Assembly (NCBI GenBank): GCA_018806915.1
Contig: JAGKQI010000046.1
Span: forward strand, 310,001-374,000
Direction of reading: 5' to 3'
DNA: 64,000 bases
DNA from: Phytophthora colocasiae
Taxonomy: Eukaryota; Oomycota; Peronosporomycetes; Peronosporales; Peronosporaceae
A program made the position numbers and the translations under genes. The notes under the pieces were generated by a model. That model was not told the DNA's origin. It did no database searches and saw only the letters and a list, made by a program, of their open reading frames with translations. Below are positions 19,255-30,635 of this stretch, one piece after another. Every line of letters begins with the position of its first letter. Position 1 is the first letter of the stretch.

Positions 19255-20942
19255 TGACATGATGTTAATTCCGATTTTAGAGCGACAGGTGGATATTACG
19301 TTACGATGTGATTGGTTATACTATGGGTTATAAGCGAAAGGGACTTTGGGACGCGGCCGCACCCGTGCGACATCTGTGGAAGATTGTGGATAAACCTTCG
19401 CCTGACTGTAAAGGGGCCCAAAGGACCAGAAGTGTACTTCAGAGTGTGCACAACTCTGAAGGTCAACTACACTCTGTCTGGTCACCGGACTTTCCCCGAC
19501 GATGAGTGCCTAAGTTCTGGCGGAAAGTCTCTCAGAAGAACGTATCTCTGAGAGACCTCATCCCGTTACCGTCCAGCGCGACGATGGATGGTTCAAGGAT
19601 TCACAATATATACCCGCAGAGACCAAGTATTGCGCGCCGGACGCCGCGCACCCGCGGAACCCTCAAGATCTTCATGTACGTTGAAGCATTAGTGCTCCGT
19701 ACTCTGGTTTCGTATTCAAGACTCTGGTATCTCTAACCCTGAGTGACCAAGACTCTGAAGACCAAGTGATATCAGACTCTGAAAACCAGGATACCGGACT
19801 CTGAAACCACCGAAGATCCAAGACCATACTGAAACCAAGTGAACCCAAGTTCAAGTCACGCATTCAAGTGATTACTGACCTGCACATCCCCCGTAATGAC
19901 GTCTCTACCTGCCAACCCATCGAGATCGGCTGCACAGACTGCATACTGAGACCAAGTCAAAGTACCAGATGTATACAAAGACCAAGAGTACCTGAGATAT
20001 GAAGACTGACTGCATAAAGGACGCAAAAGATGACAAGAAGGAGAGAGTTACCAGAAAGATATGATAGTTATGAGGAAGATAAACGATAAACAGAGTTCAA
20101 TTTGCCGTGTAACCCAGAAGTCGTTGTACCTCTGTTTGCAAGGCCACGCCAAGCATCGCTGCCGTGTGATCTCTCGCCTATCCAATCCCCTTAGGCGGAG
20201 ATCAGGTAACGAAGAGACCTGAGAGGACCCGCCTATTCCATATCCTAGTTGGGTCGTTTGTTTTGTCTCTAGCGGTAGCCCATTTCATATTGCTCGTTTG
20301 GACAGGCTCTGGAAACTAGACAGTCGTTTTCAGAGTGCAAGGTAGACTGTTATATATAGCCGATTGTATTGGTTTATATTTTCCCTCTATACTAGGGGGT
20401 GGTGCGCGAACGTAAAGGGATACCAGACAGACCAGGTGTCTGGTAGCAAGTCCCTAGTTGACCTGGAGTGTTAGCCCACCGTTCAAGGGCCTAGAAAGAA
20501 TAAGAACGGCTGTATATATTTGTATATTTTCGAACTCTGTATATTGGTTGTTTATCTCTGAAAGTCAGGCATCTCGGTTCTGGATTTGTGATATTCAGAC
20601 ACCGATTTCAGGCTTTCTCTGGTATATCCACCTCTTTTCGACCGCCGACTTCCTGGAAACCATCTTGGTTCCCAGAGATTCCGACTCCCGAACGCTCCTG
20701 GAAAGATTTCCTGAATACCGACACCAGACTCCAAGGGAACCCCAACTTCTCTTCACACTACATTCTCAGACTCCGGCGAGGGTCATATTTCCGAAGACAA
20801 CGAACCCACGAGGATACCGCAAGGTACCACACGCCAACCTACTGTTGTACGGCTCTGAAAACCTCTTTTCATTAGTCGCATAACTAGGGTTCACTATACG
20901 CCTCCCTGCTCCGCGACCAAAGTTTTCACCGACTTCGCGACA
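19255..20942 (+). repeat. 3' LTR of element B
   Basis: 1688 bp, TG...CA, near-identical to 3777-5462. It is followed by the target duplication GGTC (20943-20946). Confidence 0.95.
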
Positions 20943-21720
20943 GGTCGCTCTGCATCACATCCGGCTTGATTTGGATCCGCTTCACCACAGCGTCGTCGTC
21001 GTCGTCGTCGTCGGGGCCGAAGATATTCGAGCTCCTTTCTCCTTGCCATGTCTTGAGAAGGAGACTGTGAAGCGTGACGCTTCTTGGAGTTGGTGCTGGG
21101 TACCTTCTCCTCTGCCAGAATGGCCCGGGCGCGTTCGCGCCCTTCCGCAAGTGTCAGATGTCTGACAGGTGGTGGCGTAGTGTCGCCACCACGGCCGCTG
21201 GTGTTGTTGGGAGACTTGGACGCGGTGTCCTCGTCTCCATGGTGCTCCTCCGTGGTCGGAGCACCCGCCGCAGGCTTGCCCTCGGCGTCATCGTTGTCGC
21301 TCTCGTCGCCCGAGTAGCTGACAAGAGTCGCTTCCTGTTGGGAAGGACTCCAGGAACCGGGACTATGGTCCCTATACTCGAACCGAGGATTCGGTCGAGT
21401 ATCAGGTAGGGACGGAGACCTACTGCGCCTTTGGCTAGGGCTAGCCGTCGCAGCAGTGCTGCTGGGCGAGCTAAGAGCCCTGGAGGCCACATCGGTGGCC
21501 TCATGAAGTGCCGAAGCCTTGCCGCGAGGCTTGGCTGGCTTGGAAGTTGGCTTTGCAGCCTTCTTCTGTGAAGACGCTTGCGCGTCTGGGTTTGCATCCT
21601 TTGCAGACATGTTGCTGGGCTTCCAAGGAAGCCTGGTACGCGTTGGCAGTGCGCCCTGTGCTCTGTGAGAGCAGAAGCCGCAGCGATAAGAGCTGGCGGC
21701 AGGTCGATCAATTTCGACAT
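20943..21720 (-). pseudogene. Antisense ORF of palindrome-type element E (truncated)
   Basis: Minus-strand reading starts with ATG at 21720 or ATG at 21610; the two frames seem joined by a small indel near 21620. The product is Ala/Ser/Lys-rich and then acidic (YSGDESDNDDAEG), with a run of eight arginines from a GTC/GAC-type repeat near 20995-21020. It is cut by the B insertion. It lies upstream of a plus-strand 3' LTR at 21793, so it is antisense to its element, like the genes at 15882-19199 and 55471-57385. The sequence contains stems such as GAGGCCAC/GTGGCCTC at 21483-21502. Confidence 0.5.
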
Positions 21721-21792
21721 TGAAGAGAGAAATGTGAAAGGGATTTTCTCTCTTCTCTGATTGGACGAGAGTCGAATCTAAGTGGGGGAGGA

Positions 21793-22405
21793 TGTAACGG
21801 GGTTACATTGAAGAGTGACCTTAGTCACTCTTCCGAAGTGGATACATTTGGTGTGTCACACATCATGGTGACACGTGGTGGGTGGCTCCGCAGTCACCTA
21901 TCACTTTCTATATAGGTTACACTACAGATATCTTTTAATTTGTATTGCAGGCCAAGCTAACAAGTATCAATAATATATTCAGTCTTAAATCTACCTAATC
22001 TTTAGTTAGTCTCCCCAAGTCTTTGGGGACCGAGTGAACTGCCGTTCACTAGGAGTTTGTATACTCCAAGCCTTCCTCTGTGTGAAGTGCTGTGTTGTAT
22101 TGCAGGCCAAGCTAACAAGTATCAATAATATATTCAGTCTTAAATCTACCTAATCTTTAGTTAGTCTCCCCAAGTCTTTGGGGACCGAGTGAACTGCCGT
22201 TCACTAGGAGTTTGTATACTCCAAGCCTTCCTCTGTGTGAAGTGCTGTGTTGTATTGCAGGCCAAGCTAACAAGTATCAAAAATATATTCAGTCTTAAAT
22301 CTACCTAATCTTTAGTTAGTCTCCCCAAGTCTTTGGGGACCGAGTGAACTGCCGATCACTAGGAGTTTGTATACTCCAAGCCTTCCTCTGTGTGAAGTGC
22401 TGTGT
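21793..22405 (+). repeat. 3' LTR of element E (right boundary uncertain)
   Basis: Starts TGTAACGGGGTTAC directly after the purine tract GTGGGGGAGGA, the same start as the C LTR at 46743. It is full of small hairpins (for example AAGAGTGAC/GTCACTCTT at 21811-21832). It includes a 3 x 155-bp array. The exact 3' end was not found. Confidence 0.65.
21941..22405 (+). repeat. Three tandem 155-bp units
   Basis: Units start with TGTATTGCAGGCC at 21941, 22096 and 22251 and end GTGAAGTGCTGTGT. Only about two substitutions are visible between copies, so the array is recent. Each unit holds hairpins CCCCAAGTCTTTGGGG, AGTGAAC/GTTCACT and GGAGT/ACTCC. Confidence 0.95.
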
Positions 22406-22796
22406 GACCCCCGTCACGGCGGTCGTCAGTCGGCGAAGACTTCTTCAGCAGCGACGCATCTTGCTTTTCGAGCTCTGAAGCAACCAAAATAAATCAATCT
22501 TTTTGTCAAATCAGATACGCAACAAAATACATAGGGAGTTCGACTTACGTCTCAAGCACCCCTCGGACGAGACGACCCAGAGACGGTCTCCCCCCGAAAC
22601 AAGGGAGACGAACTAAGGGGGGAACCTGGCTCCACGGCAGTTAGTGGTCCCATGAAACTACCTAGAACCGCACCTAGCCGAGGCAGTGGTTTCGAGCGGC
22701 TCCCACTTGCACACGACCATTGGTTAGCATTATTGCCAGTAGAATTGAGGCTCTGTTTTACAGGTCTCACTACAATTTACGCCTCATAAAGATCGC
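22406..22796. other. Intergenic, no gene seen
   Basis: No convincing gene. It holds a C/G-run region near 22590-22620 (CCCCCC and GGGGGG) and an upstream region for the ORF starting at 22797. Confidence 0.4.
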
Positions 22797-24328
22797 ATGG
22801 AGCCTATCGTCGAAGTGGAGTCTCGGGATCCGGAGTGCATCGAAGGATCGACGGAGATAGTCGCTCTGGAACCATTTTCAAATGGATTTGATGTTCAAGG
22901 TCACATTCACCCCCATACCCTCGGCATGGCGATTGCGCATGTATCCGCACAAGCCACAACGCTTGCTGATGCTCAATATCATCTGCAGTATCGGCAGAGC
23001 CATCAAATATTCCAACAGCAGCAATATGTCGAGGCACGAGTTGAGCAAGCCAGAGCTGAAGCAAACGCAAGAAGCCTTGAACTCGCGCGCTTCATACAGC
23101 AAAACCAGGTCAATCCCACTCAAAGTGACCATCATATTACCGCTAGAATCCGGTCGGCGATGGAGGAGACACGCAACGAGACAGCAACTCGAGATGAGGC
23201 TACTTCCCAGCTTCAAGCCAGGCTGCAGTTGGGCGTGGAGTCAAAGATTACTGTCATTGGTCACGCACTAACACAGGTACAAGCTACGTCCGAACACCAA
23301 TCCCGAGAACAAATAGCCATGGCCCAGAAGCTCAATGCGGTATCAGAATCAGTTGCTCACGTTCAGCTTGCGTCTGAGGAACAAATGCTAGCGAATCAAT
23401 CATTGACGGCAAGAGTAACTACTGTAGAGGCAGCCATGACCCAGTTTGGGAAAGCTTCAGAGCAGCAGTTAAAAGCGCAGAAGGCGATGGAAACGAGGCT
23501 GACAGAAGCTTTACAACAGGCTCAAACGGCGGCAATATCCACCTCTGAACAACGAACCAAGGAGCGTACTTCAAGCACCATGCCACACAGACTAAAATTG
23601 CTATTGGAGCAGAAGTGCGCCAGACAGCTCAAATACTAGGGGATCATATCACTGCTCTTGAACGTCGCGTAACAACGCACTTGGAGAATTCAGCAAAGTT
23701 GTCAGAGAAAAGGGCACGTGCAGCCGTCCGCCGCCATCTCGCGCATGAGAATAAAGGGTTAAATGAGCTGGAGCAAAAGCTACTTCAAGCAATTGCAGAC
23801 AGCGAAGAGTACAAAGGTCTCAGAATAGCGCCAAGACTCTAGTTGACGGATTGGTAACAAGACAGCTTGAAGATGCCGCAACGCTTGGAATTACCTCGTC
23901 AGATGTAGCTTCTTCAATCGTGTCACGAGTGATTGAACAACCAACATCGGCCCCTTCTGTACATCTGACGGAGGATGAGTTTCTCAGTGACGATGATGAA
24001 GGCTTTCAGATTCTCGACGTACCGAATGCTATCGGCGAAATTACAGCTGTCGTTGTTCCAGTGTCAAGTCAAGTTCAAAACAAACCTACTGTAATTCCGC
24101 ACACCTCCGCAGCGGTATCACCAAGTTGTCATTTCAGAACAACAAAAGGTTATGGCTCGTGCTTTGAGCCGATCAAAGGCTCTTCGTCGGTCCTCTAATT
24201 CGAAGTCCACGAGTTCTTCACCGAAGAAAAAAGGATCTTCGACTCAGGAATGCGTTGCTATGGCATTGAAACTTAGAGAAAAACGGAAAGCAAAAGCCGC
24301 ACGCTGGGGTTCAGCCAACAAAGAGTGA
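22797..24328 (+). pseudogene. Coiled-coil protein, frameshifted, unknown function
   Basis: ATG at 22797 opens 280 codons of Gln/Ala/Glu-rich coiled coil. Reading then continues in two other frames after indels near 23580 and 23815 (blocks GAEVRQTAQILGDH and KTLVDGLVTRQLEDAA), through an acidic DEFLSDDDEGFQ block, and after a further shift to a basic tail ending near 24328 (a SPKKKGSS then LREKRKAKAARW stretch). Reassembled in outline it would be about 500 residues with a nuclear-type basic end. I do not recognise the family. It could be a host gene or an accessory ORF of an unseen transposon. Confidence 0.45.
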
Positions 24329-24469
24329 AAATGGTCTCCCGCGAGCAAAATGGCTGCGATTACTTTCTCGACGGACGGAATGCATACAATTTTATAAAGC
24401 ATGATACAACAGGATTTCTTTTATTGCTTCCACTATTGGCTTCTGGTGGTAGGCTCCACTGCAATCCTG

Positions 24470-25056
24470 GAAATCCAGGGGGGGGGGCTTAGATTCTTAC
24501 CAACAGATGAAATACACCTTCGAGCTGCCATACATACGCGTGCCAAGCACTTGCAAAGCATACAAATCAGCAGCAGCTCGTTTACCAACTGTAGCCAGTA
24601 CGACGTGGATCTTCCGGCCGCACGCACACACAAAGAACCGCGGCTGCTCGATATCTGCCACCTTCGTTGTGTCAACACCTAGCGTTTCCTGGAAACCCTC
24701 AGCGAAAGTAATCTCTTTTTTCGCGGACCAGCAGATTTTCCGCATACTGCATCACGCTCCAGTGAGCTCAAGTCCACTCCGTTGATGGCTGTGACAGTAT
24801 GGCCTGCACGAATTCCTTTGGAGGCGATCAAAGTCCCTGTGCTATTGTCATCAGCGAACCCCTTCACCACAGCGTGCTGCCTATCTTCATAGAGAGATGT
24901 AGACCTAGAGAACCCGGAGGGACAGTGACTTGAATGAAAATACTTTGCGTCCAACTCGGTGGGTGATTTGCACGAACATGCCCTGCAGTCATCGGCCGAG
25001 GTTTTATCAACGAGCACCGACAGGGTGTCTACCACCGAGTTCAGTGTGTATGACAA
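24470..25056 (-). pseudogene. PDZ-like domain protein fragment
   Basis: Two overlapping minus-strand frames share one product, broken by an indel near 24750. The first part has the block TGTLIASKGIRAGHTVTAINGVDLSSLERDAV, which resembles the ligand-groove and helix region of PDZ domains. The second part continues MRKICWSAKKEITFAEGF. A Cys pair CRACSC lies upstream. Ends are undefined. Similarity to PDZ is by eye only. Confidence 0.35.
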
Positions 25057-25664
25057 GCTTCTGGCTCTAGGATTTGGGAAAACCTCTAGTATTTCGGTAA
25101 AATCGGATTACTTATTATATTTTTGTTTAGACGGTAAAACAGTCTGCCGCGTGATCCACTTTTTTTTCTTTTTGTTTCTTCTTCATCAATAAGAAGCCGA
25201 TGACAGAGTTTCAACATGCATAGCATAGCTGACATCCTAGTCTTCAAATATACGATTCATTTTAGTTCATCAAGTAGCATCCTTTGTCAGTAATAATAAG
25301 TAAACAAATCAATTAGATAATGATCAATGAGTTGGGGATCTTATGATTCAAAGCTAAAAGCTTTCTTTTTCGCCAGCTACAGAATCTGTAGCTGTGCGGA
25401 GAGCTAAACGAGTAATATGAAGATGAAGAAGCGCTTATGGAATGCATCGAGTCTTTGTTTCCTGCAGCTTGACTACGTCGCCCAGGAGGAGCTGTTACTA
25501 CTCCACCGGAAATTGCCATTCACAATTTGCTCCAAGTCCAGCACGAAGAAGGCGTACATCCCCAGCAATTACATGTAGAAGGAACAGGTGTGTATCACGC
25601 ACTAAGTAAATACAATTGAATCAAAGGTAATGCAATGTTTCTCAAATATGAAAAGCGCCCCACT
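25057..25664. other. AT-rich intergenic stretch
   Basis: No gene or repeat recognised. It is clearly AT-richer than the retroelements around it, with T-runs near 25170. Confidence 0.4.
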
Positions 25665-27760
25665 CTAGCTATCATCGTCTTCGTTTGTGCTGTCACCTGA
25701 GAAATAACCATTCACCATCTCTTCGTAATCCACATTGCCATCGGGATCCATTGCGATTAGTACGTGGCCTGGGATGTGTGAACGTGCATCAGCAGTGCTG
25801 ATCTTTTCGCACTGAGTCAAATCGACATACTCTCGATCAACTGAGGAAGATGGACATGTCAATGTTGTGAGGAGCAATCGAAGACCTCTGAGGCGTCACC
25901 ATTCGTCCCGCAACACCAAAACCGCACTCAATTTGAGCTGAAGAGACTGGCATTGCGTAGATAATTCGTGCCGCTAGAGGTAGACGCCTGAATGTACTGC
26001 TCTCTTGTTGACGCTTCCAGAAGGAAAGCACAGATTCCGGTTTTCCTTCATCAGTCCTGCGCAATGTGGTAGGAGTTGCAAGCCAACGCTGCAGTTCCCC
26101 TTCGACTCTGCTCTCGTTAATGTCTTGCTGGTGTTCAGATGCGATCGGCTCACTTGTGGCGTCCGAGAACAACTCCATCAGGTCTTCGGAAAACACCACC
26201 GGGGGAGGGGCAGGGAAAATGTTCGGCATACCATCCACTTCTTAGCCATAACGGGCATCAATTGATCGGGTCGTACATGTTGTTGTCTGGTGTCGAACGG
26301 TAGTCTCGTAATGCACTCGTCACATTTAACGTCGTCAGTCGAAGTTTAAACATTGTCAAATGGACCTCCACTTGGTTAGGTGTTTCGCCTTGGGCTCTGC
26401 GATTGAGAACTGTTATTGGCTCTAGCATCGAGAGTAATTGCATGAGGCTGTCGCGTTCATTACTGAGCGGAAAAGGTGCTGGAGGTTCCTTGCCTTCACG
26501 CTGAGCCTTGGCTAGTCGTTCTCCATACCACACAACTAGTGCATCCCAAAGACACAAAATCCGTCGGACGACTCGAGTAAGTCCAAGAAAGCGGTGAGCT
26601 TTATACTCCAGGAGTTGTTGTGGACAGCGCTTAAAGTCGTCGCTTTCCATTTGACACAACTCTGTAAACAGCGAGCCCATTATCTCAACGTGCTTGGTCT
26701 GGTAAATTGTCTTGACGACACGACCCAATAAGTCCGTTAACGGCGGATTTTTAGACGAGCTTGAGGTTCCGACCATTCCACATGCTCGCTTAGTAGCTGC
26801 ATTGGTAAGGGGAGGAATACACCACTCAACTGCATCCCATTCTGAGCCATCCACTTTACGTCAGGGCCGGCATCAGTCGTAGAGCCAAATAAGTCGGATG
26901 CGCTCAAGCCAAAGTCGGTTAAAAGCTCGGAAACCCAACGCATAAATGGTCCACGGATGCCGCCTGCACGTTCGCTGTATCTTGGATTGAAGTGCCGAAC
27001 ACCAAGCAGGATGGAGTGGAGAGTATAGCTGTCATCGATGAAGTACAGTTGAAGACCGAGGAACTTGGCTGTTTTGGCTTTCGGACTCCACAAATCGAGT
27101 ACAACGGTAAACGAAGCAGCAGTACCAATGCGATTTCTTGGCTAATAAAGCGACAATGAAATTCTTGGATGCTGAATATAACTCCACGATAGCATGGGCT
27201 ACCACCTTGGCGCTGACCGAAGCGTAGATGCAGTCCTTCATTACCAATTCTCTAATTGAGATAGACTCTTCGTATTCCGCCAACCGGAACGGGAGGTTGT
27301 TATTCACGATGCGTAAAGTCTCCAGCAACGTGTACATACGCCCAGGGTCCGTGCGAAAGAGCTGTGACATACGAACACGGTCCAGCTCCTCATCTCTGGA
27401 GCGCTTCTTCCCGTCCTCTACTTGAGTCTTTTCGGAAACAATACCATGGACCTCGCGTAGATGTTTCGTCGCCTTGGAAGTTTTACCAGCAGATAGCGGA
27501 TAGAAAACATCTTTTTTTTTCCTCTGCAGGCATCCGCAGCCAAGCACATCCACACAGATGATGCTCCTGGAGAAATTGAAGTAGCAGGGGGAGTTGGGGC
27601 TTCCGAAATTCGAATGCCAAACTCGAATATCAACGAGTTCTCGTTCCGTCGAGGCGGCACCACTACGTATCCACTGGGGGGTTGAAAACTTTCGATGGCC
27701 GCCTTAATGCTTGGATGGCTAGGTAGCATTGTCGTAGTTGGATGTTGTTGCGAGGGTTGC
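25665..27760 (-). pseudogene. hAT-superfamily transposase, decayed
   Basis: Minus-strand frames read in order from about 27760 to 25665. A BED-like zinc finger region comes first (CLAADAC-KK...H-REVH near 27540-27440), then central transposase sequence, and a C-terminal hAT dimerisation block near 25990-25840 (FWKRQQ...PLAARIIYAMPVSSAQIE-FGVAGRM). The ending is acidic. At least three frameshifts separate the segments (near 27540, 27110 and 26250). Terminal repeats were not found. It is a dead cut-and-paste DNA transposon. Confidence 0.7.
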
Positions 27761-28187
27761 AGGGATAAAAGGAAATGAACAAAGCTCCCGCTGCTCTCAC
27801 TGTTGAAGCAGAGCATCGATTTAGAAGGTCGCGACCCTATGAATTAGCAGTCGTTTGGCCAGCCAATGAAATCAAAGGATTATGGAACCTCTAAAGTACG
27901 GCGTCTTTTGAAAGGAGCACGAGCTGTCTGTTACGCTCCAATTTAACGGATCTGGGCTGTTGGAGCCAATATTATCGGTAATACCGTCTCCAAAAAAAAC
28001 GGGCGAGACAGTTCTACCGAAGTTATCGTCTCTACCCGGAAAGTCTCGTCCGAGGAGTGGTCTCAAGTCAATTCAAACTTGTTCCTAGCACAACCAAGCA
28101 GAAAAGGTGCGGAGCATCCACTGGAACAAATTCCGCTAAGAACGTTCGTGTCCGCTTAAGTACGCCAAAAATTCTCCCTCCTTCTTC

Positions 28188-28195
28188 CTCATTCC
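28188..28195 (+). promoter_or_regulatory. Oomycete Inr-like core promoter
   Basis: CTCATTCC lies in a pyrimidine-rich tract 24-31 bases before the CRN ATG at 28219. It matches the known oomycete initiator type (GCTCATT-like) in sequence and distance. Confidence 0.55.
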
Positions 28196-29002
28196 AGAAT
28201 CTGCTGGCTCGAGGAAAGATGGTAAAGTTTTTCTGTGTGATTGTTAAGGCTGGAAACCCGTTTTCGGTGAGGGTAGATGAGAGCGACACGGTGGACGACT
28301 TGAAGAAGGCGATTAAGAAGGAGAAAAAGTCAACGATCACGTGTGATGCCGACGAGCTGCAGCTCTCTCTGGCGAAGCAGGGCACAGGATGGCTACCAAG
28401 TGCAGAACTTAGTGCGATACGAAAAGGAGAGTATGTTCCGGATTTCGAAAGGGTATCACTGGTGGATACAGAGAAAGTGCCGTACTCGACCTATTCGATT
28501 CTGGATGTGTTGAAGAAGAAGAATATGCCACCGCCTGAAGCGCAGCAAATTCATGTGCTGGTGGAATTACCAGACCCGTTCGCGCAGTGGAATACAGTTC
28601 CTGGTCAGTTCCCACCTCTCGTCTTTGCTGATAAAGACCGTGTAATCAGCATTCCGGCAGCTTACGCTGAGAACAGCGGCCTACCTGCCAGGGAAGATGG
28701 ATTGGTGTTGTACCTGCGGAACGGAGTGCAAGAGGAGTGGGATGCTCTGTTGACTTGTGTCGTCAAGACTTACGCGCTGTTGTGGATTGTTGGACCTTCA
28801 GGAACCGGGAAATCGCTTGCTGCCTTCGCGTTTGCCTGCAGATTGAAACGCGTCAATGGGGATTTGGGGGGTGATTGGGATGTCCTATGGATTAGCTTCC
28901 CAAAGGGTTACGATCTATTGAATTGCATTCTGTTTCGAGGGGAAGACAAGAAACTGACGTGTACGATTCTTGCAAGTGATGTGGATGCTTTTTTGGAGAC
29001 TA

Positions 29003-30635
29003 CAGACAACGACACAAATACCCGGGCAACACAAAACCCGGGAACACGAGAAAATGCATTTATTTTGACCAATCCAATTGCTAGAAAAACACTATACATT
29101 ACGAACCTTGAAAATGTAAAAATTGGATGGCCAGCAGCTAAAACGCCGGGGCACCGGCCAGTCCTACCACTGTATAAAATGCCGCGGAAGCAACACAGCT
29201 ACACCGTAAAAGTGAAGCAGGAGGCGCTGGAATCCATCGAGCGGATCGGCTTGACCGCAACGGTCGCCGAGCTCGGGTACCCCCATGGGACCGTGGACGG
29301 GTGGTGGCGGGCGCGTGACAAACTCCGGGCGTACATGGGAAACAAGTTGTCTAAGACGACAAAAGGGCAGGGGCGCAAGGAAAGCTTTCCGTTCACCCCA
29401 GCCCTTGTCACCTTCATGAAGGACACTCGCCGAGACGAAGAGGTAAGTTTTATCAGTCTTTACAATTGTTGAATTATTTATAACGTAAATGTCTATGTAG
29501 TGGCTTACTACGTCCATAATGATAGGTTTTATAGAAGAGAACTTTGAAGAATGGCTAGAACAATATGAAGAAGGAAAGACGTCACCACAGAGCTGTCGAA
29601 AAGCGCTGGAGAGACTACTGCAGAGAACAGCAAAACGGTAAATCACTTGTCTCAGTACATTTACAATTATATTAATACTAAAAATGCTCTGTATTGTCAT
29701 TATGTACTGTTTTAAGTTATGGGTTTTCGACACAAAAGCTCAAGAAACGAAGTTGCCGTGCTTGGATCTATTACAGATCAAGCAGGACTTTGCTATTGAG
29801 TTTTGGTCTGTCTACAGCTCCTACTCACCATCCGAAATATACAATATGGACGAAACTGCAATTAATTTCGACATGCCGCCTGTAAGAATCTGGGGCGTCA
29901 AAGGGAGAAGAGGGTCGGCAAAGGTCAAAGACCTCACGAAGCACTGCGGACGTATGACAGCAGTCCTGACAATACGAGCTGATGGTTTGTATACTTGGTT
30001 TTTGTATATCTATTTTATTTTTAATAATATTTATTGTTTTAGGAAAAAAAACTCCCTATTCTTTTCATTTTGAGAGGAAAATTGGGTGGCACGATTGATA
30101 CCAAGGAGATCCGTACTCTTCCAAAAGGACACTTTTACACGGTACAAGAGGCTGGGTGGATGGATGCGGCAGGATGGCAATTTTATAATAAAAACCTCCT
30201 AAAGTATGAAATTGATGGCCCAGCCGTGCTTCTTGTGGACAACTTTGAGAGCCATGTGTCCGAGCAAGGTGTGCGAGTTGCCGCGGAAGAGTCCTGCGCT
30301 ACTGTGGTCCCTTTACCCCCCAAAAGCACTTCTGTTTGCCAGCCACTGGACGTCGGGGTAATGGGACCACTAAAAGCACGGATTAGAGGTTGCTTTACTT
30401 CTACAAAGAGCCTCTCTGCTCCTGAAAAACGTCTTAAAGCTATCAAGGATACAATCAAGGCGTGGGAAGAGTTTTCGGACGAGCTAGTAATTCGTAGCTT
30501 CCAGACAGCTATTCCTAGGGTTGAATCAATGACAGTTTAATAAATGGATTTTTTATACTTTCCTTGAACTCTGTATTACCCAATCAGCGCATTGTACTGT
30601 GGCCTGTTTGGCCCGTGTTTTTGTGTCGTTGTCTG
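29003..30635 (+). mobile_element. pogo-like DNA transposon inside the CRN gene
   Basis: 1633 bp. The inverted ends share CAGACAACGACACAAA (29003-29018, and its complement ending at 30635). TA flanks both sides (29001-29002 and 30636-30637), the expected Tc1/mariner-pogo target duplication. It contains one transposase gene in the same orientation as the CRN gene. Confidence 0.9.
29179..30540 (+). pseudogene. pogo/Tigger-type DDE transposase with introns
   Basis: ATG at 29179 starts an N-terminal helix-turn-helix region (KVKQEALESIERIGLTATVAE is part of it). Exon 1 ends at 29442 (GTAAGT) and exon 2 runs 29501-29637 (GTAAAT). A third intron near 29984-30042 splits the RADG block. Catalytic blocks are NMDETAINFDMP, LLVDNFESHVS and CQPLDVGVMGPLK, the DDD/E signature of the family. 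Indels near 29745 and in an A-run near 30043-30050 break the frame, so the protein is probably not made. Stop TAA at 30538-30540. Confidence 0.8.

Larger units (their letters stand above)
3777..20942 (+). mobile_element. Full-length giant Ty3/Gypsy retrotransposon (element B)
   Basis: A complete LTR element of 17,166 bp. It has direct LTRs (3777-5462 and 19255-20942) starting TGACATGATG and ending CGCGACA, and the 4-bp target duplication GGTC at 3773-3776 and 20943-20946. A primer-binding site lies two bases inside the 5' LTR and a purine tract abuts the 3' LTR. Order inside: gag (5556-9803), protease, RT, RNase H, second RNase H, integrase, chromodomain (to 15497), then a 1105-codon gene on the opposite strand (15882-19199). 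Several stops and frameshifts interrupt the sense genes, so this copy is probably not autonomous. A sister copy lies at 59585-64000. The second RNase H recalls plant Tat elements and, from memory, the oomycete elements described as Chronos. Confidence 0.95.

Noticed and set aside
21941..22405. CRISPR-like array
   Set aside because: 155-bp units are directly adjacent with no unique spacers; it is a tandem LTR repeat.
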